A DNA stretch of 64,000 nt from the NCBI RefSeq assembly GCF_000317555.1, contig NC_019746.1, positions 62,001-126,000 on the forward strand, given 5' to 3'. Positions 1 to 9,567 of the stretch are shown here, one piece after another. Within the stretch, counting starts at the first letter, position 1. The number at the start of each line of letters is the position of its first letter. Origin of the DNA: Gloeocapsa sp. PCC 7428. GTDB lineage: Bacteria; Cyanobacteriota; Cyanobacteriia; Cyanobacteriales; Chroococcidiopsidaceae. Under the pieces are notes generated by a model. The model was not told the DNA's origin. It saw only the letters and a list, made by a program, of their open reading frames with translations, and searched no databases. A program made the position numbers and the translations under genes.

Positions 1-579
1 GTTAATCAAATGTGGCAGGTTGCGATTGCCAAGCAAGCGTCACTTGTATCAACCTGGATGGGAGTGGAAGGTTTTCATGGTCGATGTAGGTGAAATGGAA
101 ATCGAACGTCCAAAAAAAAACAAAAACGCTACTACTCGGGCAAGCAGAAAAGTCACACAATAAAGTCACAACTGTTAGTCGAATTTGAAACTGGAAAGAT
201 GATCGCTACGGCAGTTGAGAAAGGGAAAACGTACGACTTCAAGCTACTCAAGCGCAGTCGTCTGCCATTTGTACAGTCGCAATTGTGTCTAGCTGACCGA
301 GGCTATCAGGGATTTGGCAAGCTCCATAGGGGTGTTTGTATTCCCACCAAGAAACCGCGACAACAAGTACTGCCGGATGCCGAGAAGCAACACAATCGAG
401 CGTTAGCTAGGTTGCGAGTGCGAGTTGAGCATGTGATTCGCCGCTTCAAGATTTTCCGCATCTTTTCTGGGCGCTATCGCAATCGTAGAGAGTGGTTTGG
501 CTTACGCTTAAATTTGATTGCTGGTTTGCTGAACTACCAACTAGCACATGCTGCTTGCTTCATGCAGGAGGTCTACTAA
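1..579 (+). pseudogene. IS5-family transposase, C-terminal part, cut by window edge
   Basis: DDE transposase of the IS5 superfamily. The frame beginning near position 80 reads VDVGEMEIERPKK, the usual region of the first catalytic Asp. From 118 onward the match continues in the -1 frame (KQKRYYSGKQKSHTIKSQL) to the end at 579. That part includes ADRGYQGF and RVRVEHVIRRFKIFRIF, the end of the DDE domain. The two frames join at nine adenines (112-120), which could be a programmed -1 slippage site or a lesion. The start lies left of the window, so I cannot say whether the element is intact. No terminal repeat is recognised. Confidence 0.8.
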
Positions 580-769
580 GTTGCCATAATTGTGCTCCAT
601 TTGAATGGCTAGTTCGCGATCGCCTCATTTGAAGACGATTTCATCAAAGATGCAATTTTTGCAATTAAACTGCGATCGCCCTCACTCTCCTACCACTTGA
701 TCGATGCGATCGCTCTTTACTCCCTTCACTGTATAAAAGGCGATCGCTCCTTTCCTCAACGCTTCCCAG

Positions 770-830
770 GATCTTGTAGGATGTGTAAAGCCTTCGGCAT
801 ACCAGAAAAGCGAAGCGTAACGCATCACCC
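770..830. repeat. REP-like palindrome downstream of RAYT
   Basis: GATCTTGTAGGATG (770-783) and GTAACGCATC (817-826) form an imperfect inverted repeat. The first part is the reverse complement of the right-hand copy at 1530-1546. The two copies therefore flank the tyrosine transposase in inverted orientation, as REP sequences do around RAYT genes. Confidence 0.65.
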
Positions 831-868
831 AACATATATAATTCTCAACCCTTGCTCAATAAAGAGTT

Positions 869-1430
869 TCACCCATCCCAGACATCAATTGGTAGAACCA
901 TCTTTCCCTGCAATCCCCAATCAACTGGATAAACACCCTGCGTCACATATCGATACATATCGATGAAAACTAGAATACTGCCAATCGGCAGCCCGATCGC
1001 ACAATCCATGTCGCACTGGGTTGTAATGGATATAATCACAATGCCGAGCAAAATCCGTCTCATCCCGAATGCAATGTTCCTAAAATCTCCGTTGCCAAAG
1101 AATGCCCTCTTGGCGTTTCTGGCATGACTCGCTCCTACTTGCTTGCGGCTTGATATTCCCTTGTTTTGTGACATAGGTTTTAATCAATCGCCAACGGGTT
1201 GCATAATCACAATCATCTGGTGGTAGTGTCCAGATACAATGAATATGATCGGGCAAGAGCACAATTGCATCAACGGTGAAAGGATATTTTTGTTGCACCT
1301 TGAGGAAAGCAGCCCGCAATAGAGGACGCGCAATATCTGTACAAAGCCAAGGTTGTCTTTGGTGAGTAACCTGGGTAAAGAAGTAAGTCCCTCCTGCGAT
1401 CAAAGCTCTTCGGTAATTGGTCATTGGCAT
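869..1430 (-). pseudogene. REP-associated tyrosine transposase (RAYT), two lesions
   Basis: HUH/Y1 transposase of the IS200-like RAYT group, thought to mobilise REP palindromes. The start MTNYRRALIAGGTYFFTQV and the HUH motif PDHIHCIW are present, followed by WQRRF. A TAG at 1080-1082 then stands where the family has Trp (WQRRF-W-EHCIRDETDF). The same frame continues with HCDYIHYNPVRHGLC and SSFHRY. A perfect 10-bp tandem duplication (ACATATCGAT at 945-954 and 955-964) then shifts the frame, and the original tail VTQGVYPVDWG runs on in the other frame to 869. Inverted REP-like repeats flank the gene. It is dead unless TAG is read through, and even then the tail is altered. Confidence 0.85.
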
Positions 1431-1508
1431 CAGAATATAAGGTTCTATCGCTCAATTTACCCAAATGCTTTGAGTGATTCACAATGTAGTGCCACCCACG
1501 CTTTTTAT

Positions 1509-1546
1509 GGATGCGTTAGGCACTACGTAACGCATCCTACAAGATC
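1509..1546. repeat. REP-like palindrome upstream of RAYT
   Basis: Perfect 10-bp arms GGATGCGTTA (1509-1518) and TAACGCATCC (1528-1537), continued by TACAAGATC to 1546. It is inverted relative to the copy at 770-830 on the other side of the RAYT gene. A related sequence, CTTGCAGGATGCGTTAACG, recurs at 58968-58986. Confidence 0.75.
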
Positions 1547-1638
1547 GGCGATCGTACTTATGAAAGCGTAAACGTGCGATCGCGTGGTGCGTGTAATGCA
1601 CAATCGGTTTTTAGGGGAAGAGTTCGGTTAGCATAAGT

Positions 1639-2595
1639 TTAAAGTGTGTTGACAAGGTATTTGAACAAGTCATCAACAATGGCATTCATCGCAAGAATAT
1701 CTAAGTGATGCCAGTGATAGTCTACAAGATAAGCGTGATTTTGCTGAACTGCTTTAAGTTGTTGCCATAGAGGTTTTTGCGTAAGCCTCTGTAAAAGCTT
1801 CTCTTTGCCTTCATCGCCTCCTCGAACAACGCAGAAAAGCACATCTCCATCAATTTCAGATAGAGATTCCTCAGAAATATTTTCTACGTAGTAAGAATTC
1901 TTTCTCTGCGATGGCGGTCGCTGTAATTCGGCATCATTTAAAATGACACCAGGAGCACTATTTAACCCATAAGCATAAATGTATTCAGGAAATGTGCCAG
2001 CAACGGAAATTTGCATCTGGTAACGGCGATTTCCTAAGGCTTGTTTAAGTTGTTCGATCCGCTGCCAGTATGCCTCAATTAATTGAGCACCCGCTTTCTC
2101 TTTGCCCAAAATCTGAGCGAGTTCGGTTAAATCTTGCTCCCAGGAAAGATCGCGAAATGGAATTACCGTAGGTGCAATATTAGAAAGTTGTTGGTAGTTA
2201 TTTGGTGCCCAAGGGTTTCCCAGAATTAAGTCGGGTTTCAATCGCAAAATCTTTTCTAAATTGGGTTGGGTAAGATCTCCAATTAATTCAACTCCATTCA
2301 CTTTACCTCGAAGATAGGTTGGGAAAGGTTCAGTCATATCGTATGCCGTTGCAATGGGCTGAATACCTAGTGCTATTGCATTGGCAAAGATAGATGAATG
2401 TATGGTTACAACTCTTTGAGGGTGGAGCGGAACACAAGCCTCTCCCATCGAATGTTGTACCTTTCGGCAGTTTTCTAACGGCTGTTTTGAACTTGTAGCA
2501 GAATGATCCAGATTTCTGCCACAAGCTACCACAAGTGCAAATGCTAAAACTGCTGTCACTAACAAACTAATTAAGCGATGTAGAAACATTGACAA
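1639..2595 (-). CDS. iron-siderophore ABC transporter substrate-binding lipoprotein
   Basis: Periplasmic FecB/FepB-type (TroA-like) binding protein that passes ferric siderophore to an inner-membrane ABC importer. The N terminus is a lipoprotein signal with hydrophobic residues 8-24 and lipobox LVVAC (Cys25). VPLHPQRVVTIHSS and PDLILGNPWAPNNY match the two lobes, and the length of 318 aa is normal for the family. It lies about 60 nt downstream of the TonB receptor on the same strand and behind the AraC regulator, so the three form an iron-uptake unit. No permease or ATPase for it lies in the window. The start at 2595 puts the signal peptide at the N terminus. Confidence 0.88.
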   Translation of the reverse strand: MSMFLHRLISLLVTAVLAFALVVACGRNLDHSATSSKQPLENCRKVQHSMGEACVPLHPQRVVTIHSSIFANAIALGIQPIATAYDMTEPFPTYLRGKVNGVELIGDLTQPNLEKILRLKPDLILGNPWAPNNYQQLSNIAPTVIPFRDLSWEQDLTELAQILGKEKAGAQLIEAYWQRIEQLKQALGNRRYQMQISVAGTFPEYIYAYGLNSAPGVILNDAELQRPPSQRKNSYYVENISEESLSEIDGDVLFCVVRGGDEGKEKLLQRLTQKPLWQQLKAVQQNHAYLVDYHWHHLDILAMNAIVDDLFKYLVNTL

Positions 2596-2653
2596 ATGTG
2601 CATAAGTAAAATGACGCAGCCTATTGAATCAACTTTATCAGCAGAAGTAAAAG

Positions 2654-5080
2654 CTAAAACGTCCAACTGAGAGTGCCAACAATTGTGAATGGAGCACCTC
2701 TATCAGCTTGTCTTGCACCGAAAGTAGTGAGAATGTAATTGGTATCGAATAGGTTACGAATATTAATCGCTGCGTTGAACCGATCTCTGCGATAGTAAAC
2801 TGCTGCATCCGTCCGCAGGTAATCCCCAATTTGATAAGAATTCTCTAGATCGCCCTGCCGTTCACTTACATAGAATAATCCTAGACCAAATCCTAAACCC
2901 CCCAGAGTGCCTTCTTGAATCGTATAAGTAGTCCACAGACTAGCCTGGTGTTCCGGTACACTGGGCAAGCGGTTGCCTTCTGGAGTGACGTTATCCTCTG
3001 TGACTTCTGCATCGGTGTAGGCATAGGAGGCAGTGAGGTTCCACCCAGGTAAAATTTCACCGCCAATATCTAGCTCAACACCTTGACTGCGCTGCTCGCC
3101 AGTTTGAATCGAAAACCGAGGGTCGTCTGGATCTTCAGTAGTGACATTGGTTCTGGTCAGGTAATAGGCGGCTAGAGCCGCTGAGAGCCGATTGTCCAAA
3201 AAGTCAGTTTTAACGCCAACTTCATATTGAGTGCCTCGCGTCGGCTCAAAAGCTTTGCCATCTGGGTTGAATCCAGTGGTGGGGCGAAATGAGCGGCTGT
3301 AGCTGGCATAAAGCGAAACTGTATCGCTGGGCTGGTAGACTAAGCCAATCCGAGGGCTGAAAGTTCCATCATTCTGCGGCGGATCGTCTGTGGTATTACC
3401 AAATTCTCCGAAGTCAGCAATCTCATTTTCATTAGTCACCCAATCGTAGCGACCGCCAATCAGAAGCTTCAAGTTATCGAGCAGCGTGATTTGATCTTGA
3501 AGGTAAAGTCCGTAGGATTGAGTGGTGTTGACAAATTGAGAGTCTGGAACTAAGCTAGAATTAGAAAAGTCATAGTCTGGTTCAAAGAGATCTAGATCGG
3601 GAATATTTGGAACTTGAAAAATTGTACTATTTTCAACAAAGCGGTTTACATCAAAGCCAATTAACAGGCGGTGGGTAATCGCTCCAGTGTTGAACTCTCC
3701 CAACAAATCAATATTGGCAAAATAGTTATCCTTCGTATAGTCATAATCCAATGCCTCGATCTGGATAAAGCGATCGTCCACTGTGCCGATTGGGAAGCCG
3801 CGCTCGTCGACAAAATCACTCAGAACAACCGCAACATTATTGCGAATTCGCCAGTTGTCGCTAATCTCATGAGTAAATGTATAACCAAAGCGTTCAGTCG
3901 TGATGTGCAGCAAGTCGAGATTAGGATAGCCCAGATAGAAATCTCGTGGTGTGAGATTGCCATCACTGAGAATCACCGCACCAGTGATAATGTTATCTGA
4001 AAAGAAGTTTATATACTCGTAATACAAATTCAGTTTCGTTCTATCTCCCAAGTTTAAAGTAATAGAGGGTGCGATTGTCGTTAATTGTTGCTCATCAACA
4101 AACGGTTGAATATTGCCTGAACTTTGATAACTGGCGATGAATCGATAGAGCAGCGTATCATCCTCTGTCAGAGGTCCAGAGACATCAATGCTGGGCTGGT
4201 AGAATTCGTAATTTCCTGCCTCAAATGCCAGGTTGTAATAGGGTTCGCTCAGAGGTTGCCGAGTAATCGTGTTGACAATCCCACCAGGCTCCACCGCCCC
4301 AAACAGAACAGAGGCAGGTCCTCGCAGCACTTCTACTTGTTCGATCGTGCCTATCGGGGTTAAAGCGTAGTAATCAACATCAGGAGCACCATTTCGGAAA
4401 TTGATGCCACTCCCTACAAAGCCTTGATTAAATCCTCTAATGATTCTACTGCCTGTAGGTGCGCCGTAAAAACTACCATTGTCAATTACACCACTAACTG
4501 TTTCTACTGCCTCATTCAAATTTCTGACATTGCGCTCTTCGAGCACTTGTTGTGGCACAACCTGTATCGAAGCAGGGATATCCCGCAGTGGCGTATCTGT
4601 CCGCGTCGCAGTCGATGCACTCGACGGGTTATAGCCTTCATCCGGCTCTCCCGTCACTACGATCTCAATTGTGTCTTCCTCTGTAACTTCTCCAGTATCA
4701 CCCACTGTTACAGATAGAACTAACCCCTGTGCTTCTGCCGTCACCTCAGCCACTGGCGGCGCATCCGTCCCTGTAATCGTTACCTGCACTTGGTTATTTG
4801 ACAAACTCGTTACACTTACCAGCACAATTCCTTCAATTGGATTTGCCTGGGAAAACACTTGAGCGATCGCCGCATTGGGAATATCAGCAATTAGCGCATT
4901 ACCAATTTTCCGAGTTTCTGGAGCCAACGTTTCGCCCTTAGCTGTTTCTAGAATGACTTGCAATCCTGCTTCGGTAGTCTCGACGCGAACTCCAGTAATT
5001 TGTACCAGAGAAGCTTCAATTTGTGCCACCCACTCTTTGATTGTTGTAGCAGGCTGCTCAATCTCACTCGGTTGAGTCAT
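2654..5080 (-). CDS. TonB-dependent siderophore receptor with AMIN domain
   Basis: Outer-membrane ferric-siderophore receptor. An AMIN-like domain (about residues 15-125) is followed by a TonB box (TIEIVVTG), a plug (about 165-270, with EQVEVLRGPASVLFG and EPGGIVNTITR), and a 22-strand-type barrel ending in the aromatic terminus TLSWTF. The ATG at 5080 gives 808 aa but no signal peptide. The frame stays open without ATG, GTG or TTG up to a TAG at 5249-5251, and that extension reads like the normal linker between signal peptide and AMIN domain. A signal-like peptide lies just upstream in another frame (5215-5316). The gene therefore looks frameshifted near its 5' end, or this copy carries a 1-nt error. 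Domains and cofactor features are otherwise complete. Confidence 0.9.
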   Translation of the reverse strand: MTQPSEIEQPATTIKEWVAQIEASLVQITGVRVETTEAGLQVILETAKGETLAPETRKIGNALIADIPNAAIAQVFSQANPIEGIVLVSVTSLSNNQVQVTITGTDAPPVAEVTAEAQGLVLSVTVGDTGEVTEEDTIEIVVTGEPDEGYNPSSASTATRTDTPLRDIPASIQVVPQQVLEERNVRNLNEAVETVSGVIDNGSFYGAPTGSRIIRGFNQGFVGSGINFRNGAPDVDYYALTPIGTIEQVEVLRGPASVLFGAVEPGGIVNTITRQPLSEPYYNLAFEAGNYEFYQPSIDVSGPLTEDDTLLYRFIASYQSSGNIQPFVDEQQLTTIAPSITLNLGDRTKLNLYYEYINFFSDNIITGAVILSDGNLTPRDFYLGYPNLDLLHITTERFGYTFTHEISDNWRIRNNVAVVLSDFVDERGFPIGTVDDRFIQIEALDYDYTKDNYFANIDLLGEFNTGAITHRLLIGFDVNRFVENSTIFQVPNIPDLDLFEPDYDFSNSSLVPDSQFVNTTQSYGLYLQDQITLLDNLKLLIGGRYDWVTNENEIADFGEFGNTTDDPPQNDGTFSPRIGLVYQPSDTVSLYASYSRSFRPTTGFNPDGKAFEPTRGTQYEVGVKTDFLDNRLSAALAAYYLTRTNVTTEDPDDPRFSIQTGEQRSQGVELDIGGEILPGWNLTASYAYTDAEVTEDNVTPEGNRLPSVPEHQASLWTTYTIQEGTLGGLGFGLGLFYVSERQGDLENSYQIGDYLRTDAAVYYRRDRFNAAINIRNLFDTNYILTTFGARQADRGAPFTIVGTLSWTF

Positions 5081-5214
5081 TGCAGGTGCAGAGGAAACGA
5101 TGGGTTCGCTTAAATTAGGCAGATCAGTTTGCGGTTCAGATTGAATACCCCAGTTATCGGGTAATCCTACAATTACATCGCTGCCAATCTCAATCCATTG
5201 TTCAACGCTTTCGT

Positions 5215-5316
5215 CTATTGTTTGCGCCTCAGTAGCAACACAACTAAGCTATTGGCAATACACCCCGATAAACTCGCTAATAGCCAAAGCCACACTCGAA
5301 ACGATAATTTCTTCAA
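5215..5316 (-). other. signal-peptide fragment out of frame with the TonB receptor
   Basis: From a TTG at 5316 the minus strand encodes (M)KKLSFRVWLWLLASLSGCI followed by ANSLVV: two Lys, a hydrophobic core and an Ala/Asn cleavage region. This frame ends at a TAG at 5215-5217. The receptor frame opens at 5248, offset by one base. A single indel between 5217 and 5249 would fuse signal and receptor. The start codon is a guess; GTG at 5325 is an alternative. Confidence 0.6.
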
Positions 5317-5462
5317 AAAACACACCGCCAAAGGTCGATCGCCCGTACCTACTCCACACACTTTCACCAGCAAATCGTCCTCTTTTGAGAATATTTCTTC
5401 ACAAGCTGGAAGTCAGTTTAAAGGAGTGTTTATAGCAGTGTCTACTGCAAAACAATCAAAAA

Positions 5463-6455
5463 TCATCGCAAAACAATCTTTTTGCCTAACAAGCACTCCT
5501 TAGGTGTAATGCCAAACTTTCGTTTAAATGCAGCAGCAAAGTAACTTGGATTAGAGTAACCCACAATTGCGGCGATTTCAGTAACTGTGCAACCACCTTG
5601 TCGCAGTAGTTGTTCTGCTAATTCCATTCGCCGATCAGTTAAGTAGCCAAACACCGTCATGCCAAACAATTCTTGAAATCGACGCTGAAGTGTACAGACG
5701 CTCACGCCTACCTGTTGTGCTAGTTCCAGCACCGAGGGCGGATTCTCTAAGTCTGCTAGCATAATATCCTTGGCATGGTAAATACGGTCAAGCGTTGTTG
5801 GCTTTAGTGAATCTCGCAGCTTGTCTTGCCCTACTCCAATCGCATCAAGCTGCATCACCAGTAGTTCAAACACTTTAGATTGAAGATACAGCCGTCGCTT
5901 CCCACCTCGATACGGCGTATTCCAAAGCTGTTGCGCGAGCGATCGCATCTTTGCAGTCACCGTGGGATAAAATGAAACCTTCCAATCCTCTCCTTTAAAC
6001 AACTGTCTAATTGGGTCAGAATGACGCTGGCGATCGTCCAGGAAAAATGACTTCAGCACATCTGGCTCAAGCTCAATATCAACGAGAGTTAAATGCTCTC
6101 CAGCATGATTCTGCTCAACATAAGCAGGTGAAATTCCACTTCCTGAAAAATAGCCGCGCGTTCCACCTATACTGGGGTGAATATTACAATGAATGAAGCC
6201 TGACAGACAAATTAAAAACTGAATCGGATGCTCGTGGCTAGGCTCTTTAAACATCCAGTCTTGACAGTATTTGCTGTTTGAGAGGGTCAATTTCACCCCA
6301 GGCGATAGCTCTATCAAGCGCCTAAATTCTTGCCCCAACAATTCTGGACAACTCGTGAGATCCTCAAAATCATCCAGCACCAAATTGTCAGGCTGGAGTT
6401 TGGGAGCTTGTTGGCACAGTTCTTCCCAATCAGATTGGTTGAGGATCAGCGTCAT
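5463..6455 (-). CDS. AraC-family transcriptional regulator (PchR-like)
   Basis: Iron/siderophore-responsive activator of the PchR type, common in front of cyanobacterial TonB receptors. The C-terminal AraC domain holds two helix-turn-helix units: LELAQQVGVSVCTLQRRFQE and VTEIAAIVGYSNPSYFAAAF, then FKRKFGITPKE. The N-terminal half (DLTSCPELLGQEFRRLIELS) matches the cyanobacterial subgroup. I chose the ATG at 6455 (MTLILNQSDWEELCQQAP). A TTG at 6482 would add nine residues, and neither has a good ribosome site. It lies upstream of and co-oriented with the receptor and FecB-like genes, which are its likely targets. Confidence 0.88.
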   Translation of the reverse strand: MTLILNQSDWEELCQQAPKLQPDNLVLDDFEDLTSCPELLGQEFRRLIELSPGVKLTLSNSKYCQDWMFKEPSHEHPIQFLICLSGFIHCNIHPSIGGTRGYFSGSGISPAYVEQNHAGEHLTLVDIELEPDVLKSFFLDDRQRHSDPIRQLFKGEDWKVSFYPTVTAKMRSLAQQLWNTPYRGGKRRLYLQSKVFELLVMQLDAIGVGQDKLRDSLKPTTLDRIYHAKDIMLADLENPPSVLELAQQVGVSVCTLQRRFQELFGMTVFGYLTDRRMELAEQLLRQGGCTVTEIAAIVGYSNPSYFAAAFKRKFGITPKECLLGKKIVLR

Positions 6456-6482
6456 GATGAGGTGGTCAGGCACTAATTGCAA

Positions 6483-6977
6483 TTAGTTATCAACAACTTT
6501 ACCACTATTCAAGAATATGGGCAACGCCCTACGGTCAGTAACATTATCTCAATCATGGGAACTGCACCGCTTTGAATACTTCCTTCATCACTCTGGTAGC
6601 TATATACTTCCGACAAGAATAACCTTCATCTACTACAAAATATTTACTTTTTTACATTCTTACTGCTTCATGTAATCAAAAATTACGTATTTTTAATGAA
6701 GTGGAAAAAATATGCGGTTCACTCACAATTAGAACTTCTTTCACAACATAAAAACCTTGTCCTTGCACGTATCCTTTATTGTTATCCTTCACGCAATCAT
6801 ATTATTTTATTCTAGACGGAACTTCTAAAAGTAAAATACTTAATTTTACACAATTTGTTGTTCTACATCTACATTAAGTTATAGTTAGAAGCAAGCTAAA
6901 TACAAATATTTCTTCAGCTTCATCGTAAAAAAATATAATTATCAACTATTTATCCTTGAGCAATTTGTAGTAAATAG
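6483..6977. other. AT-rich intergenic stretch
   Basis: About 495 bases between the AraC regulator and the decayed ORF that follows. Base composition drops to strongly AT-rich from about 6650, marking entry into the plasmid-like segment. I see no open frame, no RNA gene and no convincing Fur-type palindrome. Confidence 0.4.
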
Positions 6978-8333
6978 TTACAAATAAAACACAGATTCTA
7001 TTAAAGTTTGAGCATTATTTTTTGAAGTACTTTCTAAATGCGGCAACCATTTACTAGCTCGTAGTTTTTGCGCTTCATCAACTAATCTTGAGCTTGCAAC
7101 TGCAAAGAAAGTTTCTTTCAACCAGTTAATAAGTAATTCTGGTGAAATTACTAACAATTTATTAAGTGAAGTATTTACTTTAACTAATTGCTTGGAATTT
7201 ATAATCAAGGTAGTGCACTCTTGCTTGCGAATAATCCTTCCTTGCAAATCTTTCGATAAAACTTTACTCAACCAAACCCAATCTTCTAGGGTTTTCAAAA
7301 TCTGCTCTACGTGCTTATGTGTTAGTGATACTTCTACTTGTTGAGTAAATAGATTATTCAAGTTTGATAGACTTTTGTCTTGTAAATCATCAATAATTGA
7401 GGAATCCCAATCAATTTTATTTTTGATTTTATCTATATTTGGTCTATTTCCTGCTGTATATTGTGTGGTAGGGGTTGCGTGACCTATATCGACATCCTGC
7501 TCACCAAGATCTTGCAGTTTCCAACCTCCTCTAGGTAAGTAAAGGTTTTCAATTTTCTCTCGTAATATTTCCCGTGCGGCCTTGCTTTTCTGACGTATAT
7601 CAAAAAACTCGTGGTCTAAAATTTTATCTGTTGGCTCAAGTTAATGAATGCGCAAGTAAACTTTGCTTTCACCAAAACGATGTAATCCTAGACTGATAAA
7701 AGTTTTAGTTAATCCCTCCTTATTTCTAGCACGATACTTATGCTTGTGACGGAGATACATTCTCCCCATATAGATATTGCACTTTGTACTTCCCCACTCT
7801 CGAATGTATGCATAGTCACCGCTTAATAGTTGTTTGTACTCAATCTTAGCGTATGCTTTATTCTCTGCTTCTTCAGCAGATTTCAAATCAGCAATGATTT
7901 TAGGCTATTTTTTTCTTATAAATTCAATATCTTCTGATGGAAGTGTTAGAAGAAGAGAAAATATAATCTTACTACGATATTTACTACTCAGTTTACATAT
8001 AGCTTCAAGAAGTCCTTGCGCTTCTAAAGCTTCTAATTGTCTCCTTTTGGTATGCTTGACCTCACTAGTTATTGCTTTTTCTTGTTTGGTCACGCGGTCT
8101 GTATACATGCTACGCTTCACTGACTCAGTTATAGCTTATTTGATTTTGTCCAAGTAACACCATCGAAGTTTTGCTTTACTGTTTCCGTGTTGTAATAGCT
8201 AACTTTTTTAGGTCAACTTATGAAAAAATTTCTTCCGATATGTTGTCTCAACCTAAGCTTTGCTTGAACGGTACGCACTTTATCATGCACTCTTGCCGAT
8301 AATTGAGCTTTTGCTGTATCCTGAAAAATAGTT
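6978..8333 (-). pseudogene. unknown ORF interrupted by several stops
   Basis: Three open pieces lie in one frame: 8120-7905, 7886-7641 and 7361-6978. They join across an in-frame TAG (7905-7907) and TAA (7641-7643). The sequence between the stops stays protein-like, for example after TAA: LEPTDKILDHEFFDIRQKS and LYLPRGGWKLQDLGE. Upstream, near 8138-8150, a frameshift leads to further coding-like sequence (YYNTETVKQNFDGVTWTKSN) and a TGA at 8213-8215. The middle part has YIREWGSTKCNIYMGRMYLR and RARNKEGLTKTFISLGLHRF. I do not recognise the family. The pattern suggests a plasmid gene decaying mainly by nonsense mutation. Confidence 0.55.
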
Positions 8334-9050
8334 TAGGTCAAATCTCCTCTCAGTTAACCTAAATTAGTGGTATTAGAAACAGCGTTTAAGTTTAAATACT
8401 ATTATTGATAGATTTTTTGGTTTGGGGATAGAGGAATTGAGTTATTGGCAATAAATTTTTTACAAATATCTGGTATGTAAGACCAAGTACTCCTTCTATT
8501 ACAGCCCAAACTCAATAAAAATCCAATATATAGAGATTTATCTACTACCAACACATGTATCTAACCACTGACAGTCCCAACTTTAAACTGTTACCCCTGG
8601 AGATGAAGACATGATGCTTGTAATAGCATTGTGCAATTTTAATATTTCTTTTAGCAAGCTAGTTTCTAAATTCATGCTAACTTCTTTCTACTTCTCACAG
8701 CACAAGCTAGAAATTTCAAAAATTGCAGTAAGTATAAATACCTTTAAACTACGAAGACATTGAAATCAGGTTAACTTTTTTCAAGAAATTGTGTGGCAAA
8801 AATTTGTATATTCTTACTACTAAGGTGAGTAACTATACCAATTAGACGTGAGGCTTAGAAAAGTCCATGTACTCTTGCTTGCTATTTAAGAATAAATGTA
8901 ATAAAGCTTAACAAGCTATTAATTTATTAAGATTAGTTAAATTAAATAAGAGCCTCAAGTGTAACGACATATTTGCTACTAGGGTAATTAAAATATGGTT
9001 TTTGCTTAATACTTTAAAAACTCAAATAATCGTATCAACATTACCTCGGC
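8334..9050. other. AT-rich non-coding stretch
   Basis: About 700 bases without a convincing gene. TTTAGGTCAA occurs at 8207-8216 and 8332-8341 and again near 12231-12240, all in this plasmid-like segment. I cannot assign it a role. Confidence 0.35.
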
Positions 9051-9296
9051 TCAAGCACTTTCTGTTTCCTTAGAACGCTGTATAGTGCGCGATCGCCGTT
9101 CTTCAAAAGCTTCTATCAACTCAAGAAGAGGCATATTTAGGTCATTGGCGATCCTTCGTAAAGTGTCGAGTGTTGGTGACATGCCACCATTGAACCACTT
9201 AGACCAGTTACTTATTTGTATCCCTGTTCGTTGTCTCAAATCCCTGTACGAGAGTTGCAAGAATTTTTCTTTACTTGTGGACTCACAAACGTACAT
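9051..9296 (-). CDS. Xre-type helix-turn-helix regulator
   Basis: 81-residue cro/C1-type DNA-binding protein. The HTH spans about residues 15-65: LSYRDLRQRTGIQISNWSKW (recognition region), then SPTLDTLRRIANDLNMPLLE. A basic tail follows. It is divergent from the small ORF and rep-like gene that start at 9568 and 9747. An 11-bp imperfect inverted repeat (9344-9370) just upstream of its start is a likely operator, which would make it an autoregulated plasmid copy or maintenance control gene. That role is inferred from position. Confidence 0.75.
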   Translation of the reverse strand: MYVCESTSKEKFLQLSYRDLRQRTGIQISNWSKWFNGGMSPTLDTLRRIANDLNMPLLELIEAFEERRSRTIQRSKETESA

Positions 9297-9343
9297 ATCT
9301 TTTACAACGATCCTAGTTTAGGTTGCTTTATTCGCTAACAAAT

Positions 9344-9370
9344 GTGTTATGCTACTCTCTAACATAGCAC
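9344..9370. promoter_or_regulatory. candidate operator in divergent xre/rep promoter
   Basis: GTGTTATGCTA (9344-9354) and TAACATAGCAC (9360-9370) match as an inverted repeat at 9 of 11 positions around a CTCTC spacer. It lies 48 bases upstream of the xre start, in the gap shared with the rightward rep-like genes. Confidence 0.55.
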
Positions 9371-9490
9371 AAGCGAGAGATCATCTGGTAGCGCGGATGA
9401 TTTATGTCAGATGAAATTTTCACCATGACTCGCAAAATGTTATTTTACCTCACAAAAATTTTCCTCACCTGTAGCAGCAGATGAGGAGAT

Positions 9491-9558
9491 AGGTAGTTAC
9501 GCTACCTACGTTTAAATCAAGCGCATCTTAACCGAAATAAGCGCCTTAAATTAAGCGC
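9491..9558. repeat. hairpin and AAGCGC iteron-like repeats upstream of rep-like gene
   Basis: An inverted repeat AGGTAG-TTACG-CTACCT occupies 9491-9507. Three direct copies of AAGCGC follow at 9519, 9539 and 9553, each with T-rich/TTAA flanks (for example AAGCGCATCTTAAC and AAGCGCGTCATAAC). The placement ahead of a replication-type gene suggests initiator-binding iterons. Spacing of 20 and 14 bases is irregular, so this is tentative. Confidence 0.4.
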
Positions 9559-9567
9559 GTCATAACT

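Noticed and set aside
6483-6600. Fur box before the AraC regulator
   Set aside because: Only loose AT-rich resemblance; no 19-bp palindrome close to the consensus.
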